Of a DNA stretch of 6,685 bases, positions 1 to 6,500 are shown piece after piece. The notes under the pieces were generated by a model that was not told where the DNA came from, made no database searches, and saw nothing but the letters and a program-made list of their open reading frames with translations. The position numbers were made by a program, and so were the translations under genes. Positions within the stretch are counted from its first letter, which is position 1; the number at the start of each line of letters is the position of its first letter. The stretch comes from Bifidobacteriaceae bacterium (GTDB lineage: Bacteria > Actinomycetota > Actinomycetes > Actinomycetales > WQXJ01), in assembly GCA_031276585.1 (NCBI GenBank), contig JAISMT010000012.1, positions 1 to 6,685 on the forward strand, in the 5' to 3' direction.

Positions 1-275
1 GGTGCGCTGATGGGGCCCGGTTCAATGGTGGGAACTTGGGAAGTTTCAGCCACGGTGTTGGCGCGGCCGTCGGGGCTGCCCCCCACGGCAGCGAGGCGTT
101 CCGCTACGTCATCGGAATAGATGCGGACCTGGTCAATGACCTCATCTAGTTCCAGGTGGACGGAACGGAAATTGGTGCCTCGCACATTCCAGTGCGCTTG
201 CTTGGCTAATAGTGAAAGGTCAATCAGGTCTACCAAGGCGGCCTGCAAAATGGGATTGGTGTGAGGTGCTGGCAT
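1..275 (-). CDS. dps: Dps/ferritin-like DNA-protection and iron-storage protein (5' part, runs off the left edge)
   Basis: The 91 visible codons encode the N-terminal part of a Dps-family protein. Dps proteins form cytoplasmic 12-mer shells that oxidise Fe(II) with hydrogen peroxide, store the iron and shield DNA during starvation or oxidative stress. The full ferroxidase set is visible: H28 (in AHWNVRG), H40, D44, D55 and E59. The spacing is exactly that of the E. coli residues H51, H63, D67, D78 and E82. The conserved AERLAAVGGSPDG segment (residues 58-70) follows. The ATG is at 275-273, and an AAGGAG ribosome binding site on the minus strand (290-285) sits at normal distance. The N-terminus before H28 is short and lacks a Lys-rich tail, so direct DNA binding through such a tail is not evident. 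Family members are usually about 150-180 residues, so roughly half is missing here. The gene is divergent from leuS. The family call is secure; whether this copy is DNA-binding or mainly iron-storing is not decidable. Confidence 0.94.
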   Translation of the reverse strand, partial: MPAPHTNPILQAALVDLIDLSLLAKQAHWNVRGTNFRSVHLELDEVIDQVRIYSDDVAERLAAVGGSPDGRANTVAETSQVPTIEPGPISA

Positions 276-284
276 CGGGCGTAT

Positions 285-290
285 CTCCTT
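285..290 (-). promoter_or_regulatory. Ribosome binding site of dps
   Basis: The minus strand reads AAGGAG here, followed by a spacer of nine bases to the ATG at 275-273. This is a strong Shine-Dalgarno match and fixes the dps start. Further upstream on the same strand, TAGGGT (325-320) fits the loose TAnnnT -10 pattern, but no convincing -35 accompanies it. Confidence 0.75.
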
Positions 291-363
291 TTGGATCTGG
301 TGAGTAATTGCCACTTTCTACCCTAGCGTCACCCCACTAAATCTTCTTGCTGCGGGGGGCTTG

Positions 364-369
364 TACCCT
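364..369 (+). promoter_or_regulatory. Candidate -10 element for a leaderless leuS transcript
   Basis: TACCCT matches the actinobacterial TAnnnT -10 pattern and ends six bases before the GTG at 376. This is the geometry expected when transcription starts at the first base of the start codon. No Shine-Dalgarno sequence lies at proper distance from GTG 376: the G-run at 354-359 is 16 bases away. No good -35 is visible. This is an inference from position and pattern only. Confidence 0.35.
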
Positions 370-375
370 TGTCTG

Positions 376-3270
376 GTGTCTGAATCCAGTTTCCCCCCAG
401 CGGCTGAGCCGCCCCACCGTTATAACGCCGCTTTAGCTCAACAGATTGAACTGAAATGGCAGGACCAATGGGAACGGTGGGGTACCTTCTGGGCCGCTAA
501 CCCGGCGGGTGCTTTAGGTGATTTAGGCGACGCCCAAGACCGCCCCGCTGATCCCGCTCAGCCCAAGTTTTTTGTGATGGACATGTTCCCGTACCCCTCG
601 GGTAAAGGGCTGCACGTAGGGCACCCCTTGGGGTATATCGCTACCGATGTGGTGGGGCGTTACCGGCGGATGCAGGGACACAATGTGTTGCACGCTTTGG
701 GTTATGACGCTTTTGGTTTACCGGCGGAACAATATGCGCTCCAGACCGGTCAACACCCTCGGGTCACTACTGAGAACAACATTGCCACCATGCGGGCGCA
801 ACTGAGGCGCCTCGGGTTAGGACATGATTCGCGGCGTTCTTTTGCCACCACGGATGAATCCTATGTGCGGTGGACCCAGTGGATTTTTCTGCAATTGTTC
901 AACTCTTGGTATGACCCCGAGGCGGTGCGCCCGGATGGGGGGGTGGGTGCGGCCCGGCCTATTGCGGAACTGGAAGCCCAGTTTGCTGCCGGGCAGCGGC
1001 AGGTTCCGGGCGGGCAGGAATGGAACCAATTGGAGGCCTCGGCCCGGCGAGCGGTATTGAATGAATACCGTTTGGCCTATATAGCTCATGCCCCCGTCAA
1101 CTGGGCTCCCGGGTTGGGTACCGTGTTGGCTAACGAGGAAGTTACCGCTGAGGGGCGCTCGGAGCGAGGCAACTATCCGGTGTTCACCAAATCGCTGCGG
1201 CAGTGGAACATGCGGATCACGGCCTATGCGGAACGTCTGGCTGCGGACTTAGACCAGTTGGATTGGCCCGAGAAGGTAGTGGCCATGCAACGCAACTGGA
1301 TTGGGCGTTCCACGGGGGCCACGGTGCGTTTTGAAGTCCCCGCGGTGGGGGCCCATTTGGAGGTTTTCACTACCCGGCCGGACACCTTGTTTGGTGCCAC
1401 TTTCATGGTGGTAGCACCGGAACATCCTCTTTTGGCGGCCGGGTTGCCAGAGGCTTGGCCTGCTGCTACTAAAGCGGCTTGGAGCGGGGGGTGGGGTACG
1501 CCATCGGAAGCGGTCAAGGCGTATGCAGCGCGGGCGGCGGCTCAAACCACGGCCGAGCGGGTAGCAGAAGGCCGCGAGAAAAGTGGCGTGTTCACGGGGC
1601 TTTTTGCGGTCAACCCGGTGAACGGTCAGGAAATCCCGGTCTTCACGGCCGATTACGTGTTGATGGATTATGGTACTGGCGCCATTATGGCGGTCCCGGC
1701 GGAAGACCAACGGGACTGGGACTTTGCAGCGGCTTTTGACTTGCCGCATGTCCGTACCGTGCAACCGCCGGAAGGCTGGGAGGGGGAGGCTTGGACGGGA
1801 CCGGGGGCCACCATTAACTCAGCCAATGCCACTATTTCGCTGAACGGGTTGGAAGTAGCGGAAGCCAAAGAACGTATTGTGCGTTGGCTAGCGGAACGGG
1901 GCGCCGGGCGGGAAACTGTCACCTACCGGCTGCGGGACTGGTTGTTCTCGCGGCAACGTTACTGGGGGGAACCGTTCCCCATTGTGTACGGGGAAGACGG
2001 CCAGCCGTTGGCGTTGCCGGAGGCCATGCTGCCGGTTTCCCTGCCGGAAGTACCTGATTACCGGCCGCGCACTTTTGAACCGGAAGATGCTGATTCGGAA
2101 CCGGAACCGCCCTTGGCACGGAACCAGGACTGGGTTAATGTGACTCTGGATTTAGGGGACGGCCCTAAGGTGTACCGCCGCGAAACCAACACCATGCCCA
2201 ACTGGGCGGGTTCTTGTTGGTATTACTTGCGTTACCTGGACCCGGCCCAGGCCGACCGGGTGGTGGATCCAGTGCAGGAAGACTATTGGATGGCGCCGCG
2301 GACCCCTGGGGACGTAGCCGGGGGGGTGGACCTGTACGTGGGGGGTGTAGAGCACGCCGTATTGCACCTGTTGTATGCCCGTTTTTGGCACAAGGTGCTG
2401 TATGACTTGGGCTATGTTTCCGGTACTGAACCTTTTCACAAGTTGTTCAACCAGGGTTACGTCCAGGCTTACGCTTACACTGACACCCGGGGCCAGTATG
2501 TGGCCGTGGAACAAGTGGTGGAGGACCCGCCGGGGGTGTTTACCGATTCGGCTACGGGCCAGCCGGTAAACCAGGAGTACGGCAAAATGGGTAAGGGTCT
2601 GAAAAACATGGTGACCCCGGATCAGATGTATCAGGAGTACGGGGCAGACACCTTCCGTTTGTATGAGATGTCGATGGGGCCGTTAGATCTTTCCCGGCCT
2701 TGGGAGACCCGGGCGGTGGTGGGCTCGCAGCGCTTCTTGCAACGGTTGTGGCGCAACGCTATTTCGGAACAGACCGGCGAGTTGCAGGTGGTGGAGGATG
2801 CCCCGGGCTTGGAGACCTTGAAGGTGATGCACCGGGCGGTGGCGGAGGTGCGGTCTGAGATGGATGCGATGCGTTTCAACACTGCGATTGCTCGGATGAT
2901 TGTGTTGAACAACCATTTGACTAGTTTGCCGGCGGTGCCGCGCCAGGCTTTAGAAACCTTGGTCCTGTTGTTGGCGCCGGTAGCGCCGCACATTTGTGAG
3001 GAACTATGGTCCCGTTTGGGGCACGCTCAGAGTTTAGCGCGGGAGCCTTACCCGGAGGCGGATCCGGCTTATTTGGTGGAGGATGCGGTCACTTGTGTGG
3101 TGCAGATCCAAGGCAAAGTGCGGGCCCGGTTGGAGGTGCCGCCCAGCATTGAGGCGCCGGAGTTGGAAGCCCAAGTATTGGCCGATGCCGCCGTGGTGGC
3201 CGCTTTGGATGGCCGTCCGGTGCGGCGGGTCATTGTGCGTCCGCCAGCTTTGGTTAATTTGGTGGTTTGA
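376..3270 (+). CDS. leuS: Leucyl-tRNA synthetase (class Ia, actinobacterial long form)
   Basis: This enzyme charges tRNA-Leu with leucine using ATP in the cytoplasm and is essential for translation. Read from GTG 376 it has 964 residues. Landmarks in order: the HIGH-type motif HVGH at 80-83; NWIGRSTGA at 307-315, leading into the CP1 editing domain; the editing threonine-rich TTRPDT at 332-337; GTGAIMAVP at 433-441 with the amino-group-binding aspartate at D447; RDWLFSRQRYWGEP at about 520-533; ETNTMPNWAGSCWYY at 603-617; the KMSKS loop as KMGKG at 737-741; an anticodon-binding helical domain from about 790; and the C-terminal tRNA-binding domain from about 905 to the end. The cysteines of the E. 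coli zinc ribbon are absent (NWAPGLGTVLANEEV), as is usual in actinobacteria. The frame opens at TTG 361, but that codon is one base from the G-run. GTG 376 starts the typical short MSESS-type tail. The odd point is Gly at the last KMSKS position. Confidence 0.98.
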   Translation: MSESSFPPAAEPPHRYNAALAQQIELKWQDQWERWGTFWAANPAGALGDLGDAQDRPADPAQPKFFVMDMFPYPSGKGLHVGHPLGYIATDVVGRYRRMQGHNVLHALGYDAFGLPAEQYALQTGQHPRVTTENNIATMRAQLRRLGLGHDSRRSFATTDESYVRWTQWIFLQLFNSWYDPEAVRPDGGVGAARPIAELEAQFAAGQRQVPGGQEWNQLEASARRAVLNEYRLAYIAHAPVNWAPGLGTVLANEEVTAEGRSERGNYPVFTKSLRQWNMRITAYAERLAADLDQLDWPEKVVAMQRNWIGRSTGATVRFEVPAVGAHLEVFTTRPDTLFGATFMVVAPEHPLLAAGLPEAWPAATKAAWSGGWGTPSEAVKAYAARAAAQTTAERVAEGREKSGVFTGLFAVNPVNGQEIPVFTADYVLMDYGTGAIMAVPAEDQRDWDFAAAFDLPHVRTVQPPEGWEGEAWTGPGATINSANATISLNGLEVAEAKERIVRWLAERGAGRETVTYRLRDWLFSRQRYWGEPFPIVYGEDGQPLALPEAMLPVSLPEVPDYRPRTFEPEDADSEPEPPLARNQDWVNVTLDLGDGPKVYRRETNTMPNWAGSCWYYLRYLDPAQADRVVDPVQEDYWMAPRTPGDVAGGVDLYVGGVEHAVLHLLYARFWHKVLYDLGYVSGTEPFHKLFNQGYVQAYAYTDTRGQYVAVEQVVEDPPGVFTDSATGQPVNQEYGKMGKGLKNMVTPDQMYQEYGADTFRLYEMSMGPLDLSRPWETRAVVGSQRFLQRLWRNAISEQTGELQVVEDAPGLETLKVMHRAVAEVRSEMDAMRFNTAIARMIVLNNHLTSLPAVPRQALETLVLLLAPVAPHICEELWSRLGHAQSLAREPYPEADPAYLVEDAVTCVVQIQGKVRARLEVPPSIEAPELEAQVLADAAVVAALDGRPVRRVIVRPPALVNLVV

Positions 3271-3274
3271 GCGT

Positions 3275-3300
3275 AGCGCCCCGGGGCGTTTTGTATTTTA
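3275..3300 (+). terminator. Probable intrinsic terminator after leuS
   Basis: Four bases after the leuS stop the sequence can fold into a six-pair stem (AGCGCC with GGCGTT, one G-U pair) closed by a CCGG loop. Its core is the perfect palindrome CGCCCCGGGGCG at 3277-3288. A T-rich run (TTTTGTATTTTA) overlaps and follows the 3' arm. The stem is short and the T tract interrupted, so efficiency is uncertain, but the position right behind a stop codon favours a real terminator. Confidence 0.5.
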
Positions 3301-3500
3301 CGAGGTCACCGCGTTGTAGTCGCGGGTTGGTCCGGCCAAGACGGGGATTTTTTGGACGTTAGTGCGCCCTGGCTACGGACTGGGTACCCCATTTTGTGTC
3401 AGTAGTACTACCCAATCCACCCGGTGTCTCGACGTCGAAGTAGTTAATAATGGTCAAGTCCACTACTGCCTAACTTGTCCCTAAATTTTGGTTCAGGCGA
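3301..3500. other. Intergenic region without a gene, between leuS and the surface-protein gene
   Basis: I find no supported coding region or RNA gene here. Base composition becomes more AT-rich towards the right end, as expected for a promoter region. A perfect 10-base palindrome (TCGACGTCGA, 3429-3438) and a weak 6-base inverted pair (TGGGTA 3381-3386 with TACCCA 3409-3414) are present, neither recognisable as a known operator. The stop codon TAA at 3448 closes the downstream gene's frame, so that gene cannot start further upstream than this. Confidence 0.6.
3482..3487 (+). promoter_or_regulatory. Candidate -10 element for the surface-protein gene
   Basis: TAAATT fits the TAnnnT pattern. 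It would place the transcript start near 3494, leaving a leader of about 20 bases that still contains the ribosome binding site at 3501-3506. No clear -35 lies at 16-18 bases upstream, and other AT-rich spots (for example TAACTT at 3471) are alternatives, so this is weak. Confidence 0.25.
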
Positions 3501-3506
3501 AAGAGG
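3501..3506 (+). promoter_or_regulatory. Ribosome binding site deciding the start of the surface-protein gene
   Basis: AAGAGG stands seven bases before ATG 3514. It selects this ATG over the in-frame TTG at 3475 and the later GTG at 3703 (next to the hydrophobic segment), neither of which I see with a comparable site. The choice matters because it adds a 63-residue N-terminal tail ahead of the export signal. Confidence 0.7.
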
Positions 3507-3513
3507 TTTACCG

Positions 3514-6500
3514 ATGTCGGGTTACCCGTATCTTGACCACCCTCCCATTTCAGATTCTTCTGCCTCGGGAGGTTCTCCCGCTGGCGCTCCCAGCCCGGCT
3601 TCTTCTAGCCGGCTGCCCTCCTCCGGTTCCCGGGGCCGGCCGAGTGTTCTCCGGGGTAGGCAGCGCTTCAAAGGCGGACGGGGTTTCCGGGGCGGGCGCC
3701 GCGTGCTAGCCATGCTGGTGGCTGGAACGGTGGCGTTTGCCGGAGCGGTGTTGCTACAGAACTTCAATACCTCCCAGCGGGCCGCGGCTGTGACCTATGA
3801 AGGTTCCTTTGACGGGGTGTTTAAATCCGACCAGCTGTGGTCGCTGGGGGTCTATGGAGACGGAAATGGTTACGCTCAGCCTCACTACACATCCGACCCG
3901 GGTTCACTCACGGTCGCTGATTTTCCCAGTCACCACCAGGTGGGGTACCAATTACAAGGGAATGAGGGCGGCGCGGCCTGTTCCAATTTAACTGGTGAGC
4001 GTTTCCTCCGCGGCTTTGCAATGGGGCCAATTCTAGTTCAGAACGGTGACAACCGTCTGGCCCAGGTTTTCTGGGACTACAACGACAACCTAGGCGTAGT
4101 CTTTTCGGGAGATCCCAACTGTTACCCGGTCGATTTATCCGGTAATAGGTTAAATCTATATTTTTATGCTAAAGGCGGTGCGGTAAATCCGAAAACCGGT
4201 GAAATCTATTTGGCTGATTCCTCCCAATATCACAATGACTCCGGTAGTAGTTATAACCCGAAAGTGGCGGTAGCTCAGATCCAAAATACGGGAACAGCCT
4301 CCGTTCCAGCGCTAAAACTAACGTCTGTCACCACCATTGACGATTGGGAACTGCCCTACCTCTACCCTCCAGCTAGCCCCATCTATGATGCGGTTATCGC
4401 TGCTGGGAAAACGGTTCCAAAGGATGCCAGTTGGCAAACGGGTCGGGATATTGCGACTGATGCTGAGGGGAATGTCTACCGGGTAGTTTCCTATGATGCT
4501 CCCGGTACTGACCCCGATACCTGGGTATTGGTTCGGTTTAAACATCCCGATGGTTCCGACCCAAACGCTTGGCGTTTCGAAGTGGTGAAGGTGCTAGATG
4601 ACATAACTGCCGGTGAACTTCAAGGTATGGCTTTCTCCGGTGGGGAACTTTACACCAGTCACAAAGCAAATTTTGATGTAAATATTAGTCCGGTGCTGCT
4701 ACGGTGGAATTTAGACACTGGTTCTTACGAAAGCATTACAAGTGGCGACTGGGATCATTGGTTGGAATCTGATGGCGGGGATTTAGGTTCAGCCGACTAT
4801 TCGTTCGGTACTAGCGATGGTGGGGTTCTGGCTAGTAATTCGCTGTGGTCTATCAACACCTACGGGGATGGTTCCAAGCCCTATTACACTGCCAACCCGG
4901 GTGCTACCGTTCCGGCTAATTTCGCTAAACGTACTAAGCCCGCTACGGTGCCTTGTGACACCAATGAGGCCGTGGGTTTCGCTATGGGACCAGTGTTGCT
5001 GAACCCTCCTTATAACGATCCTTCAGCTCCCGACGATGACCGGACTGCCCAGATTTTTTGGAATCAATCCGGGGAAGCCCAGATCTCCATCCTAGGTGAG
5101 GAAACCTGCTCCCCGGTTTTACCGGAAAACAGCGGCCAGCAGTATTACGGTGGTGGAGCGGTGGATCCGAAATCGGGTCAGGTGTACATATCCGACCAGG
5201 ACCAAACCTACGATGGTGATTCTACCGCTCAGGTGAGTCCCTACGTTCAAATCGGTACGGCCTATCATGAAGTTTGGGACGATAGTTTTCACATCTATTA
5301 CCAAACGCACTGGAACGATACCCCGGTAAATTGGTCCGGAAGAAGCTTGTACTATGCTTCCCGCCTGGCTGGTAAACGTGTGGAGTACAACAACCGATGG
5401 GAAGCCGGTAATGACATTGCTTTCGACACTGAGGGCAACATGTACCGTCTGCTGCGCTACCAAGGTTCTTACTACAACTCTGGCGAAGAGCAGGAAATTT
5501 GGGCCTTAGTCAGATTCGAAAGAAATCCCGAATACTATGGGTGGGACGCGGAGGTGTTGAAGATATTTGAAGGCGATCTGGTGGGGCCGCTCCAGGGCCT
5601 GGCGTTCGCGGACGGATCCTTGTACACCTCCCACTCTCCTAACGCGGTGGTGCGCTGGGATCTGCTGACCGGTTCCTATGAGGTCTTGGACCAGCCCACT
5701 GCTTTTGCCACGGGGGGTGACCTGGGCTCACTGGATGGTCCTCCGGCGTTGGTAGAAGGCACTATTCGGGGTAGCTACTACGATTCCGCTAAGAAAACTT
5801 GGGAGGCAGCCGTAACCGACCAGGACGCTCGACTTTACAGTTATAACCATAACAGCGCGCTGTCCGGCTGGAGTTACGTCTTGGGTAATTGGAGCGAAGG
5901 TGAGGTGTCCCTCAACGTGTGGCGCCAAACCGGTGACCAGGACCCGGTGTTAGTCACAAATGCACTGGCCTTTTGGGACTCCAATACCAAAAGTTATTCT
6001 TATAAAACCTTTTTGCCGGTATCCGAAGATACGTACTATCTGCAGCTCACCGACATTAGCACTATGAATGTAGGAGAGGTAGTCCAGACTTATGCTTCGG
6101 CGGGTGAATTTGCGGCCCCAGATGGAACCACCAATACCGTAACGCCTTTGTGCTATTCCGATGCGGGGGACTACCAAGAATTGCCCCAATCCGGGATTTG
6201 CCGCGGGCCCAGGCGCGACGGTACTGACTGGAGAGTTGACGCCAGCCTTTTCGAAGGAGCTAAAGCGGTAACCAAAGTCACCGTGAATACTGACTTAGTT
6301 CCGGCTCGGGCGGATTTTATGTTAAGTTCTTGGAAGTCTTTTGGGGATGCTCCCAATACTCAAAGTAAGGTGACGGTCACACCGCTAGAAGGCGGTCCCC
6401 GAGCAGTTCCGGATTCACTCTATTTGGGCGATAGCTATGGTTACTATAGTGGCGAAAAAGCGGATGGTAGCCACTACGCTACCGATGATGGTCTTTTCTA

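Noticed and set aside
361..375. TTG at 361 as the leuS start, adding five residues
   Set aside because: The G-run ends one base before it, which leaves no room for ribosome binding, and the extra residues do not resemble LeuS N-termini. GTG 376 gives the usual short tail.
1249..1764. Minus-strand open frame of 171 codons inside leuS
   Set aside because: It lies wholly opposite conserved LeuS editing-domain sequence, has no plausible ribosome binding site, and its product (Arg/His/Pro-rich) looks like an antisense shadow.
3429..3438. SOS (LexA) box reading of the TCGA-containing palindrome
   Set aside because: The actinobacterial LexA box has the form TCGAAC-N4-GTTCGA; here the half sites abut and lack the AC/GT bases and spacer.
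3488..3709. Plus-strand open frame of 73 codons over the start of the surface-protein gene
   Set aside because: It is in another frame from the long open frame, its product is low-complexity, and the AAGAGG site fits ATG 3514 instead.
5119..5463. Minus-strand open frame of 114 codons
   Set aside because: It is opposite repeat unit 2, whose plus-strand reading is backed by homology to unit 1; no independent support exists for the antisense frame.
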